From Acidovorax sp. NCPPB 3576 (GTDB lineage: Bacteria; Pseudomonadota; Gammaproteobacteria; Burkholderiales; Burkholderiaceae_C), in the NCBI RefSeq assembly GCF_028473605.1, contig NZ_CP097267.1, positions 4,146,501 through 4,210,500 of the forward strand: 64,000 nucleotides of DNA. Reading direction: 5' to 3'. Below are positions 18,999 to 26,794 of the stretch, piece after piece. The position numbers and the translations under genes are program-made. Each line of letters begins with the position of its first letter. Positions within the stretch are counted from its first letter, which is position 1. Under the pieces are notes generated by a model. It worked only from the letters and a program-made list of their open reading frames with translations, was not told the origin of the DNA and made no database searches.

Positions 18999-20218
18999 GC
19001 CCCCGCACCGACGCCCCCTCCTGGATCGACGAGTTTCCGGCGCGAATCGCCGCGCTCGACGCCGCCCACCTTCGCCGCCAGCGCCGCGCCGTGGTGCCGG
19101 CCGGCGGCGCGCACCTGCTGGTCGATGGCGCGCCCATGCTGGCGTTTTGCAGCAACGACTACCTGGGCCTGGCCAGCCACCCGGCGCTGGCCGAGGCCGC
19201 CTGCGCGGGCGCACGCGAGTTCGGCGTGGGCTCGGGCGGCTCGCCGCTGGTGAGCGGCCACAGCGCGGCCAATGCGGCGCTGGAGGCCGACCTCGCCCGC
19301 TTCGTGGGCCTGCCGCGCGCGCTGTACTTCTACGCGGGCTACGCCACCAACGCCGGCATCGTGCCCGCGCTCGTGGGCGAAGGCGATGCGCTGTTTTCCG
19401 ATGCGCTCAACCACGCCTGCCTGATCGACGGCGCCCGCCTGTCGCGTGCCCGCATCCACCGCTACCCGCACGCCGACCTGGCCGCGCTGGAAGCGGCGCT
19501 CGCCAGCAGCCCCGCGCGCCGCAAGCTGGTCATCACCGATGCCGTGTTCAGCATGGACGGCGACGTGGCCGACATTCCCGCGCTGCTGGCGCTGTGCGAG
19601 CGCCACGACGCGCTGCTGCTGCTGGACGACGCGCACGGCTTCGGCGTGCTCGGGCCGCAGGGGCGCGGCGCGCTGGCCGAGGCGGGCCTGGTCGGCGCGC
19701 AGGCCTCGCGGCGCGTGCTGTACATGGCCACGCTGGGCAAGGCCGCGGGCGTGGCCGGCGCCTTCGTCGCGGGCGACGGCGCATTGATCGAATGGCTGCT
19801 GCAAAAGACGCGCAGCTACATCTTCGCCACTGCCGCGCCGCCGCTGCTGGCGCGCGCGCTGCAGGCCAGCCTGGCGATCATCGAGGCGGAGGATTCGCGC
19901 CGCGAGCACCTCGCGCGCCTCGTCCAGCGCCTGCGGGGCGGCTTGGCGCCGCTGCTGCAGGGCACGCACTGGCAGCTGGGCGAGTCGCGCACCGCCGTGC
20001 AGGCCGTGGTGATCGGCGCCAACGACGAGGCCCTGGCCGCCATGGAAGGCCTGCGCCAGCGCGGCCTGTGGGTGCCCGCCATCCGCCCGCCCACCGTGCC
20101 CGAGGGCACGGCCCGCCTGCGCATCGCGCTGTCGGCCGCGCACACCGAGGCCGACGTGGACCGCTTGCTGCAGGCGCTGGCCGAGCTGGCGCCCGCCGCC
20201 GTGGAGGCCCTGGCATGA
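18995..20218 (+). CDS. bioF: 8-amino-7-oxononanoate synthase
   Basis: A ~407-residue PLP enzyme condensing pimeloyl-ACP (or CoA) with alanine to KAPA. The alpha-oxoamine synthase signatures [13 protein letters not shown] (N-terminal), [14 protein letters not shown] and the PLP-lysine segment [10 protein letters not shown] (Lys249 with this start) are present. Two in-frame ATGs are available, 18983 and 18995; the second makes an ATGA overlap with the bioD stop identical to the bioA/bioD and bioF/queE junctions, so it is preferred. The operon lacks bioB. Confidence 0.95.
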   Translation: MSPRTDAPSWIDEFPARIAALDAAHLRRQRRAVVPAGGAHLLVDGAPMLAFCSNDYLGLASHPALAEAACAGAREFGVGSGGSPLVSGHSAANAALEADLARFVGLPRALYFYAGYATNAGIVPALVGEGDALFSDALNHACLIDGARLSRARIHRYPHADLAALEAALASSPARRKLVITDAVFSMDGDVADIPALLALCERHDALLLLDDAHGFGVLGPQGRGALAEAGLVGAQASRRVLYMATLGKAAGVAGAFVAGDGALIEWLLQKTRSYIFATAAPPLLARALQASLAIIEAEDSRREHLARLVQRLRGGLAPLLQGTHWQLGESRTAVQAVVIGANDEALAAMEGLRQRGLWVPAIRPPTVPEGTARLRIALSAAHTEADVDRLLQALAELAPAAVEALA

Positions 20219-20853
20219 CCTACAGCGTCAAGGAAATCTTCTACACCCTGCAGGGCGAAGGCGGCCAGGCCGGCACGCCCGCCGTGTTCTGCCGCTTCGC
20301 GGGCTGCAACCTCTGGAGCGGCCGCGAGGAAGACCGCGCCAGCGCCGTCTGCCGCTTCTGCGACACCGACTTCGTGGGCACCGACGGCACCCTGGGCGGC
20401 AAGTTCGCCACCGCAGACGCGCTGGCCGACGTGATCGCCGCGCAGTGGCCCGCGCACGACGCCGCGCACCGCCTGGTCGTGCTGACGGGCGGCGAGCCGC
20501 TGCTGCAGGTGGACACGGCCTTCATCGACGCCCTGCACGCGCGGCGCTTTCGCATCGCCGTGGAGAGCAACGGCACCGTCGCCGCGCCGCCCGGCATCGA
20601 CTGGCTGTGCATCAGCCCCAAGGCCGGCGCGCCCTGGGTGCAGCGCAGCGGGCAGGAACTCAAGCTGGTGTGGCCCCAGCCCGGCTTCGACCTGGCCGCG
20701 CTCGAGTCGCAGACGCAGTTCACGCACCGCTTCCTGCAGCCCATGGACGGCCCGGAGCAGGCCGCCAACACCGAGCGCTGCATCGCTGCCTGCCTCGACC
20801 GCCCCGCCTGGCGCCTGAGCCTGCAGACCCACAAGCTCACCGGCATCCGCTGA
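20215..20853 (+). CDS. queE: 7-carboxy-7-deazaguanine synthase
   Basis: A 212-residue radical SAM enzyme converting 6-carboxytetrahydropterin to CDG on the queuosine/preQ0 pathway. The cluster motif is CX14CX2C (Cys31, Cys46, Cys49), the QueE variant of CX3CX2[18 protein letters not shown] precedes it, and LTGGEPLLQ (~93-101) and VESNGT are the SAM-side strands. It starts inside the bioF stop (ATGA, 20215-20218), so queE is coupled to the biotin genes although the pathways are unrelated. queD follows after 50 bp; queC is not in the window. Confidence 0.95.
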   Translation: MTYSVKEIFYTLQGEGGQAGTPAVFCRFAGCNLWSGREEDRASAVCRFCDTDFVGTDGTLGGKFATADALADVIAAQWPAHDAAHRLVVLTGGEPLLQVDTAFIDALHARRFRIAVESNGTVAAPPGIDWLCISPKAGAPWVQRSGQELKLVWPQPGFDLAALESQTQFTHRFLQPMDGPEQAANTERCIAACLDRPAWRLSLQTHKLTGIR

Positions 20854-20903
20854 GCCGTTTTCCCTATCGTTTTTTCGCCCCCGTTCCCGCCCGTTCGCCG
20901 ACC

Positions 20904-21290
20904 ATGCAGTTCACCGTCCACCAGCGCTTTTTCTTCGATGCCGCGCACACCTTGCAGCGCGAGATCGAGGCCGAGGGCAGCCGCCGCATCCACGGCCACA
21001 CCTACCACGCGGAGGTGGCCGTCACCGGCCCGCGCGATCCCGCCACCGGCATGGTCATCGACCTGGGCCACCTGCGCCAGCGCCTGGCCGCCGTGCGCGA
21101 GCAGCTCGACCACCACTGGCTGGACGAAGTGCCCGGCCTGGGCACGCCCACGCTGGAAAACCTGTGCCGCTTCATCGCCCAGGCGCTCGATGGCATGCAG
21201 CCGCCCGCCAGCCGCGTGCGCGTGTGGCGCGAGGCGCTGGGCGACGGCTGCGTGCTGGACCTGGCGCCGCCCGGCCCGGTGCCGGGCTGA
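20904..21290 (+). CDS. queD: QueD-like 6-pyruvoyl-tetrahydropterin synthase family protein, catalytic Cys replaced by Ser
   Basis: A 128-residue tunnelling-fold protein expected to turn 7,8-dihydroneopterin triphosphate into 6-carboxytetrahydropterin. The zinc ligands His15 (FDAAHTL), His30 and His32 (RIHGHTYH) are present, as are LDHHWLDE and a C-terminal WREA glutamate. E. coli QueD has KCGRLHGH, with Cys27 as catalytic residue; here the matching segment is GSRRIHGH, so that Cys is a Ser (residue 26). The neighbouring queE argues for a QueD role, but the active site is unusual. Family confidence is high; exact reaction moderate. Confidence 0.85.
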   Translation: MQFTVHQRFFFDAAHTLQREIEAEGSRRIHGHTYHAEVAVTGPRDPATGMVIDLGHLRQRLAAVREQLDHHWLDEVPGLGTPTLENLCRFIAQALDGMQPPASRVRVWREALGDGCVLDLAPPGPVPG

Positions 21291-21338
21291 ACCCATCCGC
21301 CCCCCATCCCTTTCATCCCACCTCGCAGGAGAACCGCC

Positions 21339-21698
21339 ATGCCCCACCTCGTCATCGAATACAGCCAGAACCTGGCCGGTCTGCCCGAAGCGCAAATGCT
21401 GGCGGAACTGAACCAGTCCCTCACCGCGAGCCGCGAGATCCAGAACGAGGCGGACCTCAAGTCCCGCTTCCTGCGCACCGACCGCTTCGAGATCGGCACC
21501 GCCCCCGCCGACCGCGCGTTCGTGCATGCGCAACTGCGCCTGCTGTCCGGCCGCTCGCCCGAGGCCAAGCAGGACCTCGCCGGCCGCGTGGCCGACGTGC
21601 TGCGCCGCCTCACGCCCCGGCCCGAGGGCGTGCTGGTGCAGCTCAGCGTGGAGATCGTGGACATGGACCGCGGGTCCTACGTGAAAGAGCGGCTTTGA
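21339..21698 (+). CDS. 5-carboxymethyl-2-hydroxymuconate isomerase family protein
   Basis: A 119-residue tautomerase-superfamily protein. It begins MPHLVIEYSQNL, with Pro2 as the expected catalytic base after Met removal, and continues with LLSGRSPEAKQDLAG and LSVEIVDMDR, typical of HpaF/CHMI. In the homoprotocatechuate pathway this enzyme isomerises CHM, but no other genes of that pathway are nearby, so its substrate here is unknown. AGGAG occurs 10 nt before the ATG. It is the last gene before the repeat-flanked effector cassette. Confidence 0.88.
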   Translation: MPHLVIEYSQNLAGLPEAQMLAELNQSLTASREIQNEADLKSRFLRTDRFEIGTAPADRAFVHAQLRLLSGRSPEAKQDLAGRVADVLRRLTPRPEGVLVQLSVEIVDMDRGSYVKERL

Positions 21699-21708
21699 GC
21701 CCTACCGG

Positions 21709-21757
21709 GCTCCAGCGCAATCAAAACTAGGGCATATTGCTACAAAATAAGTAGCAA
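21709..21757 (+). repeat. Dispersed palindromic repeat (copy 3), left border of the candidate effector cassette
   Basis: The arm GCTCCAGCGCAAT is followed by ACTAGGGCATAT and the core TTGCTAC-AAAATAA-GTAGCAA. It is in direct orientation with, and differs at only about five of 49 positions from, the copy at 23642-23690. Confidence 0.9.
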
Positions 21758-21839
21758 ATCACTTTGCGCCGGGCGATCCGTCCAAAGCGCGAGAGTGGGT
21801 AGCACCGGTGAGGCATTCCGTCTGCCGGGTCAGGACGGC

Positions 21840-21864
21840 TTCGCAAACCCCATCGAAGATTCGG
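21840..21864 (+). promoter_or_regulatory. Perfect PIP box (HrpX-type plant-inducible promoter)
   Basis: TTCGC (21840-21844), 15 nt, TTCGG (21860-21864) fits the TTCGB-N15-TTCGB consensus used by HrpX/HrpB regulators of Xanthomonas, Ralstonia and plant-pathogenic Acidovorax. The hexamer GATGAT lies 30 nt downstream, the expected distance for the associated -10 (consensus YANNNT), but its first base does not fit. A better-fitting CATCAT lies 39 nt downstream. The coding start is 71 nt after the box. Confidence 0.7.
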
Positions 21865-21935
21865 GTCCTGCGAGAGATTCCATGGCGCTGCTCGGATGAT
21901 GAGCATCATTCGAAAACCCAAGCCACAGGGCTGCC

Positions 21936-23282
21936 ATGAGACCTCTACCCAATGCGATCGCCACCCGGCTCACTCAGGTACGCCCTTCGGCGCTGCAGGC
22001 TGCACAACTGGCAGCCGTCAAACCGGAGAAGCCCAGTACGGGCACGTCTGAGTCGCCATTGCCAGGGCCGCTCAGGCCCCGGCCCAAACTGGAAACCGCG
22101 TCCTCCCTGCAGCCGCGCATCCAGATCAAACTCAGCAGTGGGGCCAAGATCTCGCTGAACGATGCGATGAAATTGCTCTCTGCCGCCCAGAAGCCGAGCA
22201 TTGCCGCGCCAGCCGGCACCGCGCCGGGGCGCATCAGCGCCGCATCGGTCCTGCAGTCAATGAAACCGACCTCGCAGCTCCCGAACGGCGGGGCCAACGC
22301 AACGGTGTTGCCGCAGGCGCGGCCGCACGCCAGTGCACCGCAAGGAGGCTTTCCAGCGCAGGTCGCGCCATCGCCGCAGCCACCCCATGAAGAACCCGTG
22401 CTGGCGATGCCCTGGATGGGTCATCCACCGCCTCAGGCCGCCCCGACCATGGCGTTTCACCCAGGCTTTCAGACACCGCCCCAGCCGGCACACCCGCTGC
22501 ATCCACCACAAAACCAGCCTTTCACCGGCTTCGCGTCGCTGTTCCCGGGCGGTCCGCAGCCCGCTTTCGCCCCCGTGCTTCAGCAAGCCCCGCACGGCCT
22601 GCAGGGCGCACCGGGGAATTCGCCCTGGCCTCCCGCCGAGCACGCCGTCGGTCTGGCCTCCATGCTGCCAGGCGCCACCACGGCAGGTCCTGCCCCCTCG
22701 CAGGCCGTTCATGAAGCGCCGCAAATCTGGAATCCGGCCAACCCGCCCACGCCCCATGTCGATCCCTTTGAGGACAAGCGCCTTTCATTGAACGCAGTGC
22801 CGCCCACGGCCAAGTTCCAGCACAACGTTGCCCTCTTTGCCGAGTACGACGGCGAGCACCTTCAGGGCAACAAGACGTGGGCGACTTCCGTCACCTATCT
22901 CAATGCAGAGCAGCGTCAGCAATTCAAGCTGACGGTGAAAGACGGAAAGATTTTTGACGCGGAAGGCAAGCCGTTCGATACCCGCAACGGCAAGACGGCA
23001 TGCTTCGGCGGAGGCGCGGGCAAGGCGATCTTCGTCATGGATCACGATGGCAACCTGTATGCGTCCAATTACCATGCGCCCGGCAAGTTCCACCATTCGA
23101 GTTTCCTGGCCGGCCAACCGGTGGCGGGTGCGGGAGAGATCACCGTGCACAACGGCGAGATCCAGTCCCTGACCCGCAACAGCGGACACTACCGCCCCAG
23201 CGCAGCCCAGCTGGAGCAAGTGGCCCACAACCTCAGCTCCCAGGGCCTGAGCAATTTCGTGGTCGACCAGAAGATTCAGTAG
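21936..23282 (+). CDS. Candidate type III effector with plant IQM-like C-terminal domain
   Basis: A 448-residue soluble protein in three parts. Residues 1-50 are rich in Ser/Pro/Ala/Gln and have no acidic residue before Glu31, as in type III secretion signals. Residues ~110-290 are Pro-rich and low in complexity. Residues ~318-440 form a folded domain: EQRQQFKLTVKDGKIFDAEG, GKPFDT, IFVMDHDGNLYAS (~365-377), FHHSSFLAG (385-393), AGAGE, SGHYRPS (416-422). From memory this order and spacing match the C-terminal domain of plant IQM proteins (..KGKIIHKLSGKPLDT.., FQHSSFLAGG, SGHYKPT). The calmodulin-binding IQ motif itself is absent. Related domains also occur in other bacterial and fungal proteins of unknown activity. 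A PIP box lies upstream, a small acidic gene follows by 14 bp, and repeats flank the pair. Codon use appears more AT-tolerant than in neighbours. No signal peptide or membrane segment. Confidence 0.75.
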   Translation: MRPLPNAIATRLTQVRPSALQAAQLAAVKPEKPSTGTSESPLPGPLRPRPKLETASSLQPRIQIKLSSGAKISLNDAMKLLSAAQKPSIAAPAGTAPGRISAASVLQSMKPTSQLPNGGANATVLPQARPHASAPQGGFPAQVAPSPQPPHEEPVLAMPWMGHPPPQAAPTMAFHPGFQTPPQPAHPLHPPQNQPFTGFASLFPGGPQPAFAPVLQQAPHGLQGAPGNSPWPPAEHAVGLASMLPGATTAGPAPSQAVHEAPQIWNPANPPTPHVDPFEDKRLSLNAVPPTAKFQHNVALFAEYDGEHLQGNKTWATSVTYLNAEQRQQFKLTVKDGKIFDAEGKPFDTRNGKTACFGGGAGKAIFVMDHDGNLYASNYHAPGKFHHSSFLAGQPVAGAGEITVHNGEIQSLTRNSGHYRPSAAQLEQVAHNLSSQGLSNFVVDQKIQ

Positions 23283-23296
23283 CAGGAAAGAAAAAC

Positions 23297-23581
23297 ATGG
23301 ATACCGTCAAATTCCTTCGCATCCCCTTGAGCATGATCGACTACGTCGGCGACCTCGATGCCTTCCAGGGCCTGACCGCCGAACAGCTGGCCTCGCTGCC
23401 CGAGGAATACACGCCCGACGAAACTGCCGGCATCATTGCCAGTCTGCGTTTCGCGGCAGAGCATCCCGAATTCGACTTCGCTTCTTTGCTGCCGGGGATC
23501 AGCGCCTCCAACGGCCAGATCCACGTCTTTCTGGTCAAGATCTACCGCTCGTTTCAGGAAGCAGGCCTGGCCCCGCGCTGA
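23297..23581 (+). CDS. Small acidic protein following the candidate effector
   Basis: A 94-residue protein with no recognised family. It has about 13 acidic and 6 basic residues, is largely helical in appearance, and has no signal peptide or membrane segment. It starts 14 bp after the effector-like gene with a good AGGAAAG ribosome-binding site, so it is co-transcribed. Size, acidity and position are those of a type III chaperone, an immunity protein or a second effector; the sequence does not decide between them. It is the only other gene inside the repeat-flanked unit. Being real is likely because of the RBS and the absence of competing frames. Confidence 0.65.
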   Translation: MDTVKFLRIPLSMIDYVGDLDAFQGLTAEQLASLPEEYTPDETAGIIASLRFAAEHPEFDFASLLPGISASNGQIHVFLVKIYRSFQEAGLAPR

Positions 23582-23641
23582 ACCGGTTCTCCGAGGGATG
23601 GCCCGGACTGCAGCCCCTGAATTGCCTTGAAGCCTGACAGG

Positions 23642-23690
23642 GCTCCAGCGCAATAAGCACTAGGGCATATCGCTACAAAATCAGTAGCAA
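23642..23690 (+). repeat. Dispersed palindromic repeat (copy 4), right border of the candidate effector cassette
   Basis: It has the same arm and core as copy 3 (GCTCCAGCGCAAT, ACTAGGGCATAT, GCTAC-AAAATCA-GTAGCAA) in the same orientation. A GGG-rich stem precedes both copies. Confidence 0.9.
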
Positions 23691-23724
23691 AAGCCAGAAC
23701 CAGGGGCCTTCGGCCCCGCCGGCT

Positions 23725-25518
23725 TCAGGCCTGCAACGTGGCGTCCAGCCAGCCCCGCAGGCTGTTCACGAACGCCCAGGCCCGCACCTGTGGCACCTCC
23801 TCCACGCGCAGCACGGCCTCGGTCACCCGGCCTTCGCGCAGGGCCACCGCGCGGCCCACGCCGGGCAGCAGGCCGCAGGACAACGGCGGCGTGACCCACC
23901 GGCCGTCGGCCCGCAGCGCCGCGATGCAGCCGCGGGTGCATTCGGTGATCTCGCCGGCCTCGTTCCACAGCAGCGTGTCGAACACGCCCTCGGCCTCGGG
24001 CGTGAAGGCGTCGTAGTGGGCCCGGCGCGTGGTCTTGTGGCGCACGAATTCGCCGTGCGCGTTCTCCAGCGGGCGCGTGGCCAGTTGCAGGCGCACCGGC
24101 TCGGCGGTGGGGGCCATCGCCCAGGCCTCGGCGCGCGGGTGGCCTGCCGCATCGAGCAGCAGGCGCGCGCGCCACAACCCGGCGGGGTGGGCTGCGGCCA
24201 GCGCATCCAGGCAAGCCTGCACGCGCGCCGCGTCGAAAGCGTGGCCGAAGTGCGCGGCCGAGGCGGCCAGCCGCGCCACGTGGTCGGCGCGGTGGCGCAG
24301 CACGCCCTCCTCCAGCGCCAGGGTTTCCAGCAAGTCGAACGGGGCGCTGGCGCGCTGCAGGAAGGCGCTCTTGTGCTGCCACTCCTGCCACTCCGCCGCG
24401 GCCTGGGCGCCGGAGGTGATGCCGCTGCCGATGCCGCAACGCGCGTCGCGGCCGCGCAGCGTCACGGTGCGGATGGGCACGTTGAAGGTGGCGGCCACGG
24501 CGCCCTCGCCGTCCGGCCGCACGATGCCCACCGCGCCGCAGTACACGCCGCGGGGCGCGGGTTCCAGCGCGTGGATGGCCTGCATCGCCCGCACCTTGGG
24601 CGCCCCGGTGATGGAGCCACAGGGGAACAGCGCGGCGAACACGTCGGCCAGGGTGGTGCCGGCGCGGGTGCGGGCCTCGACGTCGGACGTCATCTGCCAC
24701 ACGGCCGGCAGCGCCTGGGTGTGGAACAGCGCGGGCACCCGCACGCTGTGCGGCTCGGCGATGCGCGAGAGGTCGTTGCGCAGCAGGTCCACGATCATCA
24801 CGTTCTCGGCGCGCTCCTTGGGCGAGGCGCGCAGCGCGGCGGCCTGCGCGGCATCGTCCTCGGCCGTGGCACCGCGCGGTGCCGTGCCTTTCATGGGCCG
24901 CGCCAGCAGGCTGCCGCCACGCCAGTCGAAGAACAGCTCGGGCGAGACGGACAGGATCTGCTCGGCACCGCCGTCGATGCACGCGGCATAGCCGCCCGGC
25001 TGGGCGCGCTGCAGCGCGGCGAACAGCGGCAGCGCCGCCTGCGCCCCGCCCACCGGCGACACGGTGCCCTGGATCGGCGCGGTGTAATTCACTTGGTAGA
25101 ACTCGCCGGCCGCGATGGCCTGATGAAGATGCGCCAGGGCGGCCTCGAACGCGGCGCGCTGCGGGCGGGTGTGCCAGTCCACCGTGGGCGCTCCCGCACC
25201 GCCGCCATCGCCATCGCCATCGCCATCGCCGGCCGAAGGGTCGGGCCAGGGCAAGGCCCGGTCGAACACGGCGAACCACGCCAGGGGCCCGTCGGCCGGG
25301 TGCGTGCGCAGCGCGGCGTCGAACGCGCCGGCCGCCTCGTAGCGCAGGTAGCCCAGGCACCAGGCCCCACCACGCGCCTCGGCCTCGGCCGCGTCCAGCA
25401 CGGCGCGAACCTCGTGCGGGGCCTGCGCCACCAGCGTGCGGCGCGGCATGCCGAACGCATGGCGCAGGCGCGGCCCGGCCGGGTGGCGCGGGTCGGAGAA
25501 GTCGATCCTGAAATTCAC
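23725..25518 (-). CDS. pabB: Bifunctional aminodeoxychorismate synthase component I / aminodeoxychorismate lyase (PabB-PabC fusion)
   Basis: A 597-residue fusion acting in p-aminobenzoate, hence folate, synthesis. Residues ~60-375 are the chorismate-binding domain: LFFDWRGGSLLARPMKGTAPRG, then VDLLRNDLSRI, and FPCGSITGAPKVRAM with GVYCGAVG. Residues ~390-597 are a class IV aminotransferase (PabC): FDLLETLALEEG, the lysine segment EFVRHKTTRR, and ITECTRGCIAAL in place of the usual E-x-T-x-x-N. The GTG start at 25518 gives the family N-terminus. The N-terminal part contains a GD dipeptide run encoded by four ATCGCC units (~25205-25230). The glutaminase subunit PabA is not in the window. Confidence 0.93.
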   Translation of the reverse strand: MNFRIDFSDPRHPAGPRLRHAFGMPRRTLVAQAPHEVRAVLDAAEAEARGGAWCLGYLRYEAAGAFDAALRTHPADGPLAWFAVFDRALPWPDPSAGDGDGDGDGGGAGAPTVDWHTRPQRAAFEAALAHLHQAIAAGEFYQVNYTAPIQGTVSPVGGAQAALPLFAALQRAQPGGYAACIDGGAEQILSVSPELFFDWRGGSLLARPMKGTAPRGATAEDDAAQAAALRASPKERAENVMIVDLLRNDLSRIAEPHSVRVPALFHTQALPAVWQMTSDVEARTRAGTTLADVFAALFPCGSITGAPKVRAMQAIHALEPAPRGVYCGAVGIVRPDGEGAVAATFNVPIRTVTLRGRDARCGIGSGITSGAQAAAEWQEWQHKSAFLQRASAPFDLLETLALEEGVLRHRADHVARLAASAAHFGHAFDAARVQACLDALAAAHPAGLWRARLLLDAAGHPRAEAWAMAPTAEPVRLQLATRPLENAHGEFVRHKTTRRAHYDAFTPEAEGVFDTLLWNEAGEITECTRGCIAALRADGRWVTPPLSCGLLPGVGRAVALREGRVTEAVLRVEEVPQVRAWAFVNSLRGWLDATLQA

Positions 25519-25532
25519 GTCAAAACAGGCCC

Positions 25533-25577
25533 ATGCCCTAGAAAATCATGCCTGGATAGCTATTAAATTAATAGCAA
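25533..25577. repeat. Dispersed palindromic repeat (copy 5)
   Basis: The core AGCTATTAA-ATTAATAGC is preceded by a degenerate arm containing ATGCCCTAG. It lies between the nadA 3' end and the pabB-pabC start on the minus strand. Confidence 0.75.
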
Positions 25578-25599
25578 ATCGATGCCATGCCGGCGCGCG

Positions 25600-26718
25600 T
25601 CATGCCGCGCCGATGTGGGGCACCAGCGCGCCCAGGGGCTGCCCGCCCTTGAGCGCGGCGGTGAAGGCCAGCATGCGGTCGATGGGCTGGCGCGCGCGGG
25701 GGATGAGCGCCGGGTCCACGTGGATGGCGTTGGCGCCGGTCTCCAGCACGCGGGCCACGTCGGCCAGGCCGTTCATGGCCATCCAGGGGCAGTGCGCGCA
25801 GCTCTTGCAGGTGGCGCTGTTGCCGGCCGTGGGGGCTTCGTGGAAGGTCTTGGCCGGATTGAGCGCGCGCAGCTTGTGCATCATGCCGTTGTCGGTCGCC
25901 ACGATGAATTCGCGCGCATCCATCTCGCGCGCGGCCTTCAGGATGGCGGAGGTCGAGCCCACGGCATCGGCCAGCGCCACCACGTCGGCGGGGCTCTCCG
26001 GATGCACCAGCACCTTCGCCTGCGGATGCGCCGCCTTCAGCGCCTGCAGTTCCTCGGCCTTGAACTCGTCGTGCACGATGCAGGCGCCGTTCCAGAACAG
26101 CATGTCGGCGCCCGTCTGCTGCTGAATGTAGGCGCCCAGGTGGCGGTCGGGCGCCCACAGGATCTGGTGGCCCGCCGCCTTGAGCGCGCCCACGATCTCC
26201 AGCGCGCAACTGGAGGTGACGAGCCAGTCGGCGCGCGCCTTCACCGCCGCGCTGGTGTTGGCATAGACGACCACGGTGCGGTCGGGGTGCGCATCGCAGA
26301 ACGCGCTGAACGCATCGGCGGGACAGCCCAGGTCGAGCGAGCAGGTGGCATCCAGGTCGGGCATGAGCACGGTCTTCTCGGGCGAGAGGATCTTGGCCGT
26401 CTCGCCCATGAAGCGCACGCCCGAGACCACCAGCGTCTGCGCGGCATGGTCGCGGCCGAAGCGCGCCATCTCCAGCGAATCGCTGACCAGCCCGCCCGTC
26501 TCTTCGGCCAGGTCCTGCAGGTCCGGGTGCACGTAATAGTGCGACACCATGACGGCGTTCTTCTCCCGCAGCAGCCGCCGGATGCGGTCCTTGAGCGCGG
26601 CGCGTTCGGTGGGCGAGGGCTCGGCGGGCACGCGGGCCCAGGCGAACTTCGTGGAGCAGACGGCGCCGTCTTCGGGCTGCTCGTACTCCACTTCCTTGGT
26701 GGCGGTGGGGGTCGTCAT
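25600..26718 (-). CDS. nadA: Quinolinate synthase A
   Basis: A 372-residue [4Fe-4S] enzyme that condenses iminoaspartate, supplied by NadB, with dihydroxyacetone phosphate to give quinolinate. [16 protein letters not shown] (~55-70), the cysteine region [24 protein letters not shown], and the C-terminal [13 protein letters not shown] supply the conserved cluster cysteines. It is the longer NadA form with an N-terminal extension of ~40 residues. The ATG at 26718 is supported by the MTTPTATKE start. It lies 76 bp downstream of nadC in the same direction, so nadC-nadA are likely one transcript. Confidence 0.96.
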   Translation of the reverse strand: MTTPTATKEVEYEQPEDGAVCSTKFAWARVPAEPSPTERAALKDRIRRLLREKNAVMVSHYYVHPDLQDLAEETGGLVSDSLEMARFGRDHAAQTLVVSGVRFMGETAKILSPEKTVLMPDLDATCSLDLGCPADAFSAFCDAHPDRTVVVYANTSAAVKARADWLVTSSCALEIVGALKAAGHQILWAPDRHLGAYIQQQTGADMLFWNGACIVHDEFKAEELQALKAAHPQAKVLVHPESPADVVALADAVGSTSAILKAAREMDAREFIVATDNGMMHKLRALNPAKTFHEAPTAGNSATCKSCAHCPWMAMNGLADVARVLETGANAIHVDPALIPRARQPIDRMLAFTAALKGGQPLGALVPHIGAA

Positions 26719-26794
26719 GGGGTGGGTCTTTCGGCCGCGGCGGCAGGGCGCGGCGCAAACACGTTATCTCAGGTCCGGAGGATGGCCGTACCGG

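Noticed and set aside
21760..21839. Possible second gene between repeat copy 3 and the PIP box
   Set aside because: Frames are short, without RBS, and one minus-strand frame crosses the PIP box. It is best seen as promoter region.
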